Origin: Sparassis latifolia
Lineage: Eukaryota; Basidiomycota; Agaricomycetes; Polyporales; Sparassidaceae
Assembly: GCA_018466975.1 (NCBI GenBank)
Contig: CM031561.1
Location: forward strand, 3,720,001-3,784,000
Reading direction: 5' to 3'
Length of the DNA stretch: 64,000 bases
The translations under genes and the position numbers were made by a program. This document shows, one piece after another, positions 53,088-64,000 of this stretch. How positions within the stretch are numbered: position 1 is the first letter of the stretch; each line of letters starts with the position of its first letter. The notes under the pieces were generated by a model that saw nothing but the letters and a program-made list of their open reading frames with translations, searched no databases and was not told where the DNA came from.

Positions 53088-54314
53088 TTTATGAGAGACG
53101 ACGGGTGCGCTGATATTCCACTTTGCGAATGATACGCTGGGCGATAGAGAGCCCCGGTACTTATAGTCCACGGAGACGATTAGGGGCCTATCACGCCGCT
53201 TGCGTTTTGGCGAGTGACATTCTGCCGAGTGCAAGTCTAGTCAACCTGTCAGTAAGAGGCCCGCACTGCCTAGCGCGGGAAGTTAAGCGTCATACGAACT
53301 GGCTTCTCACCTGAGGAGTACCAGCTGTGGGGTCTAGATCAAGGTTCAACGGCTTAGCAGCAGACGTCGAACGGTCCGTGACACTTGCCACCATATGACT
53401 TCATTCCCAGCAGCCACTTATTCACGTCGGAGATGCGCCGAGTAAACACGAGTGACCTCGGGACCGCACTATGTGCGGTATCTGATTTCGTGACCTGGTC
53501 GTCGGAACAGATGTCAACCGGACCTGAGGTTTTGACCAATTGCATGTGGAGACCCTTGTTCGCGGATGTAAGATATTCCACGGAGGACTAGAGGGCGACA
53601 TTCGTGAATACCCAAATTCCTGCGTAGGACACCTGCGCCACCCGAGGATCAACTACTGTCAACAACAGTTCCGAGAGTGGAAGTAGGAGTGGATGGCGCA
53701 CCGACATTTGGCGATGTGATGCCTATAGCATGTGCAAACGTCGAGCAGTCCATGAAATCTCTCCATGCGAACGTCGCGAGTCTTTGGCTATGTTTGAGCT
53801 GGCCACTGATCGTTGAGCACAATTGCCTCTAGGGATTTCCCATGCAGTACGAGTGCAATACAAGCACTCAGTCGACGGTAGCCGTCCACGCCGGCCTGTA
53901 CCGAAAGTCTGGAGAGCAAGAGGGTACGCCGCCTATCCGCAAATCTTGCTTGAGAAATTTGCCACCGCACGGATTCTAACACGGGCTTGAGACGGAAGTG
54001 ATATAACTCCCTGGTCGCACCACCTCCATGTCAAATAAAATGAGGACAGGCCAATGCCATGCAATACAAGCTGAGAAGTTGCTAGAAGTTATAGCGACGA
54101 CAAGGTGGATCCAGCTCCGCCCTGGAACACGAGCTGGGTCGGGTTGCTATACCAGCGTGAGAAAAAGCAGCGCATCACCCGTCGGATATTACCAAATAAG
54201 GAATCCCGCACTGCATCCGCGCGGGCCCGCCCGGTGAGTCAGGCGGACAATAGGGATCCCGCCGCCTCGTTGCAGGCCAGCGCACTTCTTATGGCCCCGC
54301 CGCCCCCTGAGTAG
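53088..54314. other. Intergenic, no gene recognised
   Basis: Divergent promoter region between the minus-strand SDR array and the plus-strand heat-shock gene. No gene seen. Confidence 0.4.
53158..53166 (-). promoter_or_regulatory. TATA box of SDR paralogue 3
   Basis: CTATAAGTA on the minus strand, 71 bp before the ATG at 53087, matching the position in paralogue 2. Confidence 0.45.
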
Positions 54315-55657
54315 ATGATACCAATGTCATACCCCTACCACTATGTGGACTATTCCAATCCTACTACTCCCCGTGTGTATACATGGGACATTGAGCAAGA
54401 CGCCGCCCAAGCTGTCCAGCCTCAGTCTTTCCATGTTCAAGACCAGCAGCAACAACAGCAGCAACACCAAGAGCATGCGCAGCCCCAGCCCCAGCTCGAA
54501 GACACCCGCCAGCAGAGCCAACGCCTACACCAGACAGTATTCCAACCACCGACGATCCAACTCCAAGAGCGCAGAGTGCCGAGTCAGTACCGCTTCGACA
54601 ACATCACAGAAGAACACTTCCTGCAGGCCGCCACCGTAGATGAGACGCGGTCGGAGACGTCGAGCAGGCGCGGCGCGAGTAAGCCGCCGCCGCACGTCAC
54701 CAAGGCCGAGCGCCCCAGTGTGAGCCCTACTGCATCGTCGGCTGGCGCGGGCCCCAGCGCGATGCCTGCACGAGTGGCTCACGGCCGCCATGTGCAGCAC
54801 GCACACCCGTACCGGCGCCCGTCCTCTGCGGCGTCGTCCTCGGGTGCGCGTGGCGCGCCGACTTCTGTGAGAGTGCGCAGAGAGAGTGAGATGCCGCATC
54901 CGATGATGCCCAGCCCTCAAGCTCCAGCCTCAGCGGAAGAGCAAGCTCAGCTTCATCCCAGCACGAGTGCAGCGGGAAGTGCAGGGAGGAACCTCAACAC
55001 CATCGCCTCCGCTGCTGCCATCTCCGCCATGGCCGTCTCGTGCCCCGCAGCGCAGCTGTGGAGAGACAAGCTTTTGAGAGGTCCAGACAATGCCGTCGGG
55101 GGAACCAGGTACGCAGTGAATCGACCTTCCTCATCGACGTCCCGTTCACCTTGTGCATCACTGTTTCGCCCGCGAAGCCCCGCCCTTGGTGGGATGCCGA
55201 CGCCCGCGCAAGCGCAGGCTTTCCCAGGTATTCGTACGCCAGAACCTCCACGCCGTTACACTATCCGGATGGACGTGCAATTCGACGCGGCGGACAACAT
55301 GCTGACGGCGATGCTCGAGCTGCCCGGAGTGAGGAAGGCCGACCTGCGCCTCACGCTTGCGACGTGCCCGTACAGTCGCGTGCGCCAGCTCACCATCGCG
55401 GGCACAGTACGTTCCACGCTCACCCCGAGGGGACACACCGTGCAGGAGCGCAAATTCGGCGAGTTCGCTCGGACGTTAGTGGTTCCTCCAGAGACTAAGG
55501 TGTGCTATCCTGTACCCGTGTTCATATGAGTGCCCACCTGATGGCGTAGCAGTCAGATGACGTGCACGCAGTGATGGAGGACGGAATCCTCACCCTGAAG
55601 ATACCCGGCGGGCATCCCGCAGAGGCGGAGCCGCCACAAGAAATCGCAATTCAATGA
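54315..55657 (+). CDS. Small heat-shock protein (Hsp20/alpha-crystallin) with long Gln-rich N-terminus
   Basis: Two exons, 54315-55499 (395 codons) and 55550-55657 (36 codons), separated by a 50 bp intron; 430 residues. ATG 54315 and a second ATG at 54324 both fit. The first 300 residues are low-complexity: a poly-Gln stretch (DQQQQQQQHQEH), then Pro, Ser, Ala and Arg-rich sequence. The alpha-crystallin domain occupies about residues 314-425: RYTIRMDVQFDAADNMLTAM, LELPGVRKADLRL, then across the intron HAVMEDGILTLKIPGG, the end of the beta-sandwich. The last residues, EIAIQ, contain the I-x-I motif that caps neighbouring subunits in sHSP oligomers. The domain thus looks complete. The N-terminal extension is much longer than in typical 150-200 residue sHSPs and may drive condensation. 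Cytosolic ATP-independent chaperone by family. Confidence 0.85.
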
Positions 55658-57256
55658 ACACCAGTCGCCCGTCGCTTTCGTACACCATTCAGACCGCCCC
55701 GTCCAATAGACGCTTTCGCCCAAAAAATACAATATCCAGCGTCGTGATACCCCCGCACGCAGTAATCCAAGTTCTCGCACGCAGCACGTCTTGTTCCGCT
55801 CTTCGCTATCTATCCGCTTTCGCGATCTTTGCCAGCCAAAAAATGTATCATAGAAACCGCATCATCTAGATCCACCCCTCTCATCCAGCGTAGCGTACAT
55901 GTAGATGTACATGGTACCCAGGATCACCAGTCACCTATCTTGCGCGCCCGCGTAGCACGTACGGACGCTCTCCATACTGTCTCCGTCTTGTTCTGCTCAT
56001 ATATCAATTTAATTCCTCCTCTCAGGGCCCAAAGATATTGTACCGCGAGATGGGTACGACAGGATCCACCGTTGGAACAATACAGAGTGCAGAATCGAAA
56101 GGCTTGATACAAATGACCCTTAGGGCCAACCACAACATCCCCAGCGTCAACATGTTAATATCATCACCACATGGCATAAAATGCGATCTCCGATTGCTTG
56201 AGCCAGTGAAAGAATTCGTGCTCGGAGAGCAAGCTCTCTCGACCCAAAAGTGAAGCGCACTTTTTACACAGTATTGTGCGATTTCTGTCCGCGCTCTCCG
56301 AGCAAGTTCCGCCACCTGGTGGCCTTTCGAATATCACAGTCTAATTCATAATCGAGCACGGCCTTACCAAGGCTGACAATAACAATGAGGGAACGGTCCC
56401 AACAGCCTAGGTACCCGTCAAGAATGCAAGATAGCCTCCAATACTTACCGCTGGCGAACATCTCCCCCTCAAGAGCAGAAATCAAAGACAGGAAACGAAG
56501 CACACAGAACGACTATAACGGATACAACTCACCTGCAGATGGTACCAATTATCGCCCATACCGATGGAGGAGTCACAACCGTATCTCACCTCTAACAGCA
56601 GGAAAAAAAGAGACCCCCGTCGACGTGCAAGCTTGTCAGCTGCCAGACACGCTTGTAGCGCGCACTCTGGTAAAGAGCGACTACTGTAGTCCGAACCACG
56701 ACCGAAGACTTAGAAGACTTAGAGCTCGTAGCCGCAGTCCAGTTGACGCCTTGGGATCAAATGGCGCCAAATATCACCTGAAAATCGGCAACTTCCACAG
56801 TCGACTCCGCATTGGCTACTAGCGTTGGGCGTCTAAGCTCAGTACTTCCCACTCACTGCGGTCAGACGACGAACTTGACATTGATGATCACGTTGATCTT
56901 GTGGGCTCTTGGCGAAGCCACGAAGAATCCTGCCTCGGACTGCCTGCGGTTCAGGTCATCAAAAGCACATGCGTGACGTACGAAGGGCTCCGGTAAAACT
57001 TCTGCGGTGCGATGAAGCCTTCGGCGCAGAAAGTGGCGAAGGAGCGATAGGGGAGAGGAGAAAGTGCGGCAGATCATGGGGGCTGAAACGGAGACCACGC
57101 GAGCGGTGAGCGCAGCGATGGTGGAGGAACGGTGTGAATCCGAACCCCTCGCAGGGAAAACCTGAAAAGGCCATCCGACCTCCTCTTCTCGGAACTTCTC
57201 CCGTCCATGCTCGTATAAGGAGGTTAACGACAACATCGACGGTCAGCATACTCGAC
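55658..57256. other. Intergenic, no gene recognised
   Basis: About 1.6 kb. A minus-strand stretch near 56595-56640 can be read SLHVDGGLFF, like an SDR C-terminus, but nothing else of an SDR is present (see rejected items). Confidence 0.4.
57214..57220 (+). promoter_or_regulatory. Possible TATA box of the P450 gene
   Basis: TATAAGG, 43 bp before the P450 ATG, followed by a short leader. Confidence 0.4.
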
Positions 57257-59439
57257 ATGTCTGTCATCGGTACCCTCTCCAACCTCAGCCTCACTTCCTG
57301 GCTCGCCCTCATCGCCTCTCTCGTCGTACTCATCCATGTAGTGCCTTGGCTGCTCGATCCACATGGTATCCGCTCCTATCCAGGTCCATTCGTCGCCAAG
57401 TTCTCAGATGTGTGGTTGGGCTGGGTAGCACCGGCAGGCCATCGCTCAGAGGTTGTGCACGATTTGCATCGCAAGCATGGTACGTACTGTTCCGCTTCAT
57501 CGGCTTTGCGAAGAGATTGCCGTATCTGTACACCATTTGGCCTTCTGCAAATCCTTTCCCTCAGACCACTATAGGAACGAGGGAAGGAGCGACGAAAATT
57601 TGACAGGACCTGCGTCTGACGGGACTTCGCAAGCTTTATCAATAAGCGCCTATCTTGCAAAGCAGTCGCATTACCTGCGCCTCGCTGTATGTCTGCGCAC
57701 GGAAGTTGTGCACCGATTTTTATTTCCCGATGCTTCACTCTTACGGCGCTCGTAGCTAGTTCTCCCAAATTTCACATTATTTGAACCGGTCTTGAAATCG
57801 ATCAAAACCTGATATATGCACTGCAGGCACATTTGTACGAATCGCCCCCAACCACCTCTCCATCTCAGACCCGGCAGCGATTCAGGAGGTTTATGCGCAT
57901 GGGAACGGCTCCCTCAAGTCTAATTTTTATGACGCCTTCGTGTCCATCCAACGCGGGCTTTTCAACACGCGCTCGCGGGTTGATCACGCGCGCAAGCGCA
58001 AGATCGTCGCGAACATTTTCTCGCAGAAGAGCGTGCTCGAGTTCGAGCCCCATGTGCGCTTGCACGTCGCCACTCTCTGCAATCAGTGGGATCGCCTGTA
58101 CGACCTCGGCGCGAAGGGTTTGTCGGGTACCGAAGGCGAGGGCGGGTGGAGAGGACGCGATGGACGCGTCTGGCTAGACTGTCTCCCGTGGTACAACTAC
58201 CTCGCCTTCGACATCATTGGTAGGTATTCAGACACGATCCGAAAGACTAGACCCAACTTAAACTTTCACCCAGGCGACCTGGCTTTCGGCGCGCCATTCG
58301 ACATGCTCCACACCTGCGCCGATTCTGCACCTGTTGCAGTGCACCACAAAGCCGCGATAGACGGGTACGGCGACATGTCAAAATGCCAAAGCGTGCACTT
58401 CCCCGCTGTGCAAGTGTTGAACGATCGTGGCGAGTACTCTGCGTCGATGGGAGTGCTCCTCCCACTGGCGCCCGATTGCGAAGCGTCTCATACCCTGGTA
58501 CAGCCGCGGAAATCAGGCGGTGCAACGTTTGGCTGGTATTGCTGTCGCGGCCGTTGCCAGGCGCATGACGGCGCCGTCGGACCGCACGGACTTGCTCGGA
58601 AAGCTGCAGGAGGGCAAGGACGACGAGGGAAACCCGATGGGAGGGGGAGAGCTTACCGCTGAAGCGCTCACGCAGCTCATCGCTGGCTCCGACACGACGT
58701 CCAAGTAAGGCTTCATGGTGTATCGAGTTTCAGCCTTCCGTCTGACCAGGTCCTGCAGTTCATCATGCGCCATCACGTACCACCTCGCACACAATCCCGA
58801 AGTGCAGCGCAAGCTGCAACGCGAGCTGGACGAGGTGCTCGGCACGGACGATGACCCTGTCGCGACGTACGAGCAGGTGAAGCGCCTCACGTATCTCGAG
58901 GACGTCATCAACGAGGCGCTGCGCGTGCACTCCACCTCCGGCATCGGGCTCCCGCGCGTCGTTCCCGCGGGTGGGCTCACCGCCTGCGGGCGGTTCTTCC
59001 CTGAAGGCACCATCCTGTCGGTGCCGACATATACCGTGCATCGCGATGTGCAGGCGTGGGGTGCGGATTCGGACGTGTTCCGCCCGGAGCGATGGCAGGA
59101 AGGAGATAAGGCGATGATGCAGGGGGCCTTTAACCCGTTCTCATTCGGCCCTCGGTGCGTGTCACTAGAGCATTCCAGCATTTTTGGGACTAACCAAGAT
59201 AATATTTAGGAGCTGCGTTGGCCGCAATCTGGCAAGCATGGAGCTGCTCGTTATTGTTGCGTCCATCCTTCGCCGGTTCGAGTTCGTCCTGGAGGAGCCT
59301 GAAAAGCCTGTATGTTTTTCTTTGCTCCCCTTCACGGACTGTCTGAAGTATTCATATTATCCGTCAGCTTGAGACTCGAGAGGGTTTCTTGCGGAAGCCT
59401 CTGGGATGCAAGGTCGGTATCAAGCGGAGGGATTTGTAG
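57257..59439 (+). CDS. Cytochrome P450, CYP53 (benzoate para-hydroxylase)-like, with apparent frameshift
   Basis: ER-anchored haem monooxygenase. Exons: 57257-57479, 57827-58219, 58274-58704, 58759-59154, 59210-59309, 59368-59439. An N-terminal membrane anchor (SWLALIASLVVLIHVV) is followed by IRSYPGPFVAKFSDVWLGW. The distal part shows the I-helix AGSDTTS, the ExxR in EALRVHSTSG, the PERF-like FRPERW and the haem-binding FSFGPRSCVGRNLA with Cys ligand. Overall pattern (RSEVVHDLHRKHGTFVRIAP, DLAFGAPFDM) fits CYP53, which hydroxylates benzoate in detoxification of lignin-derived aromatics. Within exon 3 the frame changes between MGVL and WRPIAKRLIPW (about 58450-58472): one base too many or two too few in a C-rich run. 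Unless this is a sequence error, the gene encodes a truncated protein. The first intron (347 bp) is several times longer than its neighbours. Confidence 0.85.
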
Positions 59440-59979
59440 AATGTCGGACCCTGGCGTGCCAGTTGTTGTAGCGAGTTCATGAGACCGATATTTCAGCCAT
59501 GCATGTTGTATAGTAGTACTCCCCTTGCAATAACATACACGCACTACGACTCTTCTCTCACTGCACAGAAAATTACGAACAACATAGTGAACACAAACAA
59601 GCAGCAGTGAGGAAAAGAAGATAAGCCGGTTAGAGAATAAAATAGAAAGAAAACCACAGCACCCAGGATTCCCGCGTGGTCCCCCACCGTGGTACTAACT
59701 GGGCGGCACTTCGGTTAACTGCGCAGATCGGACGGGATGCGGTGCTTTCGAAGTCCTATGGCCGTGGATAGATTTCTCCCACGTAAATAATATATAAAGG
59801 GTCAGACGAGAGACCGCTTCGAAATACTGTCGCTTCCGGAGATCATGAGTTGGTCAATATATCAGGTCAACTGGATATTATTTTGGCATATTACGCAGCA
59901 TCTTTGTGCTTTTGAGTCAGCCCACTCGAGAGCGCATTGTCTCTACTGCGAACGCCTGCCGGACTTACGCTAGCCAGTC
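59440..59979. other. Spacer between P450 and phosducin-like gene
   Basis: No gene seen. Contains the promoter and leader of the following gene. Confidence 0.4.
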
Positions 59980-61212
59980 ATGGTACGTCGCGACTTTCAT
60001 GCGATGCGTACGCACTCAAGCGAAATATCTGCAGAACGGCAATATTGAAGAACTCGTTCTCTCCGGGAAACTCTTCAATCCCCCATCACGCTCGTCTTCC
60101 CCCGTGCGCTCACGCTCCCCCTCTCCATCCATTGCAGCGTGGCCGAACGACGACACCGACTTTGACTATGACTCAGATGCTGAGCGCCGAAAGGCGATCG
60201 AACATCGTGTTGCCGCCGCCCAGGAGGACCAGGACTCTATTGGCCTGGGTCCCGGGCGCACTGGCGTGAAGGGCGTAATACGCGACCGCGCAGAAGCGGT
60301 GTCCCTGGCGCGATCCAAACGGACGCAGGAAATACGTGACCTCAACCATGCCATGGAGAAAGCGAGTTTAGGGGGCAAGACCTGGGCGGAAGAGGAGAGA
60401 GACAGGCTTGCCGAAAAGACGCGCCTGGAAGGCGGGATGGATGAGACACGGATGTGGAAGGGACGTTTCGGTCACCTGAGGGAAGTAGGTGTGTCGAGCT
60501 TCGTGCAGGCTGTAGAAGAGGACAGGAACGTGTGGGTGCTCGTGCACATATACGATCCAGTACGTATCCCGCTGCGTTCTCCTCATTCATTCTGAGCAGT
60601 GCTCAGTCTCTAGACCGGTGTGCGTCTCTTGACGACGAGCTTTCGCGCCTGGCGCGATTGTACCCTTCGACGAAATTCCTTCGTGCGCGCGCCGGGGCAC
60701 TCGGGTTCGCATCGACATCATCGTCGAACTCTTATTCCGGCTTTCATTCATCGCTCCCTTTGAATCGATCACATCCTCGACGGATGTTTGTCCCAGGGAA
60801 TTACCCCGGCGACGAGGACGATCCTTTCGCTGACAATGACGAATCAAATGTTGATAGTCAGGATCCTAGCCCGCAAGACGAGTGGGAAGATGACGCGGTT
60901 GATACGGATGTCTTGCCAACGCTGCTTGTCTACCGCGGCGGCCAGTTGGAGCACGCGTGGGTGCGAGTCGATTGGGAAGCAAAGAGCGGAATGCAAGAGT
61001 TTCTGAGACAGTGCGTTGACATTACAGCAGCCGGGTTTCCTTGGGAACTCCGTCGCTGTGTCGTGCTGAAGTGTTTTATCATTTGCAGACACAATGTTGT
61101 CTCGGACGCCGATATTGGTATGAAGCCTGAACGCGGGTTGTCCCTGTCTGACGACGACGACTTCGATGATGGTGGACTCATCTTTGGTGGAAGTGACGAC
61201 GAAGTCGGTTAG
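59980..61212 (+). CDS. Phosducin-like protein
   Basis: Thioredoxin-fold cochaperone; family members help CCT fold or assemble G-beta subunits and other cargo in the cytosol. Best model: 59980-59982 (the ATG alone), 60035-60559, 60607-61010, 61089-61212, encoding 351 residues. It starts M|NGNIEELVLSGKLFNPPSRS; a LVLSGKLFNPP start is typical of fungal members. The helical N-terminal domain (SKRTQEIRDLNHAMEKASLG) is followed by the thioredoxin-like part: GVSSFVQAVEEDRNVWVLVH, RLARLYPSTKFLRARAGALG, VLPTLLVYRGGQLEHAWVRV. A 65-residue acidic insert (GDEDDPFADNDESN) separates the last two strands. It ends in an acidic tail (SLSDDDDFDDGGLIFGG). An alternative start at ATG 59999 would avoid the tiny exon but adds residues without family support. 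All splice phases agree. Confidence 0.85.
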
Positions 61213-61886
61213 TGTGTGTCAACTGAATAAGTTTTGTTGCAAGTTATAATGTACTCCTCGATCACCAGCCTAATTCTTCACCTTGGCCACTATTTTGCAT
61301 TTTCTCGGTCTCGGCTGCCGTTGCTTTGAGTACTTATGGCAACATGTGCAGTTGTAATTGGGTCATGTCGTTGAAGTCAGCTTAAAGTGTCGTTCCCAAG
61401 GAATCGGACTGTCCTGTCGACCCGGCTACTCGCATAGTATTAGTAAACTGACCGACGGCTTCATACCTAGCATCGATAGCGACGGCTTATACATTCGTCT
61501 TGGTAAGTCGTTGAACTGCTTACAAAGTGTGTCATACCTCACATCTTCTGACGTTCTGTAGATTCGCGTTTTATGCCAAGTCACAGAGCGCTGTAAGTTC
61601 CCACTTCTTTAGGCTGTGCGCTTCTTCTTGGCCAATCGTGTCGCAATGGTCTGCTTCTATGTGCGCAGACGTCCTGTGTGATTTTCTCAGGCATCACCTA
61701 CAATATTCCCACTCGATTTCGAGTGTTCTTACAACAGCTATTGGTAATATTCATGCATCTCTCTGAATTACCCGGGGCGCGGGGGGAGCAGCAGGTATAA
61801 ATACAACAGCGGCCTCTCATATTCTCATCAAGTCAGGCCTTCCTACATCTCAGAAACATCCTATATCCCTCTAGCATACACTCACT
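61213..61886. other. Spacer upstream of GST gene
   Basis: No gene seen; holds the GST promoter. Confidence 0.4.
61796..61803 (+). promoter_or_regulatory. TATA box of the GST gene
   Basis: TATAAATA, 91 bp before the ATG at 61887, with a pyrimidine-rich leader between. This is the clearest TATA element in the window and suits a strongly inducible detoxification gene. Confidence 0.6.
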
Positions 61887-62828
61887 ATGTCGCACGGCAA
61901 GCAGATCACGCTCTTCACTCATAAGAGTGGTCCGAATGGCTGGTGAGTGACTACCGCACATGCAGCTCTGCGTGATGTTCATAGGATGCGCAGGAAGGTC
62001 GCGATTGTTCTCGCTGAGCTTGGTCTCAGCTACGAGAGCGTCTATCTCGACTTCAACAAGGGCGAGAACAAGGCTGAAGCACACACCAAGTACAATCCCA
62101 ATGGACGTATCCCAACCATCATCGATCACGCGAACAACGACTTCGTGGTTTGGTATGTCATTTAGTTCGATGCTGCGAATGCCGTTGACTAAGTTTCGAA
62201 TCCGATAGGGAGTCGGGCGCGATCCTCACTTACTTGGTAGAGAAGTACGACAAGCAGCACAAACTGTCCGTCAGTGGCTTTGAAGACAAGATCATTCAAT
62301 TGCAGTGGATTTTCTTCCAGGCCAGCGGTCAGGGGTGCGAACCAGTCCATCGATGTTCGCATTCATGTCTAACTGTTCTCTCGACGCTGTAGCCCGTACT
62401 TCGGTCAGGGTGTGTGGTTCAGCCTCTACCACCCGGAGAAAGTACCCAGCGCCGTCGAGCGTTATCAGAAGGAGGCCGTCCGCGTGCTAGGCGTCCTTGA
62501 GAGTGTTCTGTCCAAGCAGGAGTGGCTTGTCGGTGGAAAGTGCACAGTCGCAGACCTCTCGTTCGTCCCGTAAGTCCGTGCTACTTTCACCATATAGTAC
62601 AGTGTCCGATCAGGTTTTCGCAGGTGGAACAGATTTGCTTTTGGCGGCCTCCTCAAGGATTTCGAAGGCTTTAATTTGGAGAAGGACTTCCCGGCGGTTG
62701 CTGCGTATGCAATAGCTTATGCTGTCTCGAATGCTCGGTCACTGACGGTGAATTCCCACAGGTGGCACGCAAAACTGCTGGCGAGAGCCGCCGTCGCGAG
62801 CGTCTTCGCTATCAAGGAGTCTTCCTAA
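61887..62828 (+). CDS. Glutathione S-transferase, Ure2p-like
   Basis: Six exons join in phase: 61887-61942, 61994-62152, 62209-62334, 62393-62569, 62624-62704, 62762-62828, giving 221 residues, normal for cytosolic GSTs. The N-terminal thioredoxin-like domain starts MSHGKQITLFTHKSGPNGWK; it contains the conserved cis-Pro region NPNGRIPTIIDH and the glutathione-contacting ESGAILTYLVEKYD. The helical C-terminal domain includes GPYFGQGVWFSLYHPEKVPS and the N-capping motif region WLVGGKCTVADLSFVPWNRF. Features such as HTKYNPNGRIPTI and GPYFGQ are characteristic of fungal Ure2p-type GSTs, expanded in wood-decay basidiomycetes and linked to conjugation of aromatic compounds. Splice sites are all GT-AG and five of the six junction codons are Trp, Gly, Pro or Ala split after two bases. 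No lesion. Confidence 0.93.
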
Positions 62829-64000
62829 GCGCGTATAGAGTTTGCTGCAGAACGTGCTGGAACGAAACATGTATTGTCTACGGAAATCACAAGGATTGTA
62901 TCATTCGTAGTGGGTAAACCTATCTGTGTGAATGTTGAACTGCAATTAGGGCGTTGGTCAGTGTTTCTCATGAAGTTCTTCTCTGGTACCTTTTGTCTCG
63001 ATGTGCTGCGACGACACCACAACAGTAGCCGTGCCATTCATCCCCGCGCCCCCCCTTTTTCCTAACGGGAACGTTACAGGTGGACTGGTAAATAGGGACT
63101 CAATTATCGAAGGAACGATACACATTATGCTTATTGACTTTTGTCTCGTTGAGAAAACCAGACTTCGCCGAGCTTGAAAGTGCCAATAACTTCGGTCTAA
63201 CCGGGATGCCGAGGAAACACCGAGCCCTGAAGTCTCCTTGCTACGCAGGGACAGCGTTGGCGTGACAGAGACGACCTCTACTGCAACCCAATCCAACTAG
63301 GGCGCTCGGGCACAGACGGGGTCACATCCCATCCCCCCAGGAGCACTGAAGTCTTCTGTGAATTTCTGCCTTCGCGCTCGGATGACCTGCAGTCAGCGGA
63401 CGTCCTCCTTCAGCACATTATCCGCGGAAAAGCCCATTCGGTCGTTGGATCCAGCGATTCAGGAATACAAACGTCGAGCACACACTAGTGAGCACTCAAC
63501 GACAAACCAGCTCTTGAAGAAGGCCATAGGCAGAGTTCGTTACACGCAGAAAGCTATCGTTCCTCGAGGACATGTAACACCGGTTTCACACCATGATAAG
63601 ACGTTCGTTGGTGGAAGATGAGTATAATCGAGCACGAAACGAGCGAAATCTTGTGTGGTGCAGCATGTCGGGTCAACATCTCAGAGAACTGAGCATCCTT
63701 GCACGCCGGAACGCCGCCTGAGGCAAGAGGTCACGATAAACTACATTCGCGACGGATATAGGCTCACCGAGAACCACGGAGAATACCGCTGTCCGCATGG
63801 GACTTCGTACCTATCACAACGCCGGTACCTAATGCCAGACGTTTATGTCAATACCAAGTCGAGAGTACAAACCACTATTTGTGTTCAATCCGGGACACCG
63901 AGCACGAGAGATTCTATGGCACGTCGCAGACGTCCAGACGTCCACCGACGGCGGACAGGCCGGAACTTCGAGCCCCGCGAAGGTTGAACGCGTCCGACTG
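62829..64000. other. Intergenic, no gene recognised
   Basis: Last 1.2 kb of the window. Short frames only; none with a domain or splice support. Confidence 0.45.

Noticed and set aside
56590..56860. Minus-strand reading SLHVDGGLFF with VANAES upstream, like a fourth SDR
   Set aside because: Only about ten residues resemble an SDR C-terminus. No TGxxxGIG, no YxxxK and no splice chain are present between the two scraps, so chance cannot be excluded.
59906..59998. Upstream extension of the phosducin-like frame
   Set aside because: It begins with GTG rather than ATG and lies across a convincing intron.

Overview
This is nuclear DNA of a filamentous basidiomycete, most likely an agaricomycete. 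Genes are split by many 45-60 bp GT-AG introns, intergenic spacers are short, and the gene content fits wood- or litter-decay fungi (CYP53-type P450, Ure2p-like glutathione transferase, clustered short-chain dehydrogenases). Ty3/gypsy, Ty1/copia, Ndc10/Crypton-like and LINE remnants lie among the genes. CDS coordinates are genomic spans from start to stop codon and include introns.

Region 1 (1-12.9 kb, + strand) is conserved housekeeping DNA: the cohesin regulator PDS5, a small conserved protein of unknown function, and the ribosome quality-control ubiquitin ligase listerin (LTN1/RKR1). Region 2 (12.9-23.5 kb) is gene-poor. It holds a multi-lesion pseudogene of a fungal multi-pass membrane protein, an uncertain minus-strand gene, a fold-back (MITE-like) element, an 87 bp tandem repeat and a three-exon coiled-coil/Ser-Pro-rich protein.

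Region 3 (23.5-42.3 kb) is a transposon nest. A chromodomain Ty3/gypsy element (minus strand, 641 bp LTRs about 1.1% diverged) interrupts an Ndc10-domain, tyrosine-recombinase-like gene of Crypton type. The gypsy element has a textbook -1 frameshift signal between gag and pol. Downstream of pol, in sense orientation, are two tiny hydrophobic ORFs and a zinc-knuckle ORF. Its long frames are broken by stop codons but contain no indel other than the programmed shift. Beyond lies an unidentified coding remnant and then an older Ty1/copia element with a perfect 5 bp target duplication, a polypurine tract, several stops and several frameshifts.

Region 4 (43.8-53.1 kb) has a single-exon nucleotidyltransferase-fold protein, three tandem minus-strand SDR paralogues with the same gene layout, and a LINE 3' fragment. 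Region 5 (54.3-62.8 kb, + strand) has a glutamine-rich small heat-shock protein, a CYP53-like P450 with an apparent one-base frameshift, a phosducin-like protein whose start codon forms its own exon, and a Ure2p-type glutathione transferase. Three SDRs, a benzoate-hydroxylase-like P450 and a GST within 17 kb would suit metabolism or detoxification of aromatic and carbonyl compounds, but joint function is inference.

The most distinctive feature is the gypsy element with extra 3' ORFs, together with its unusual insertion site and mutation pattern.
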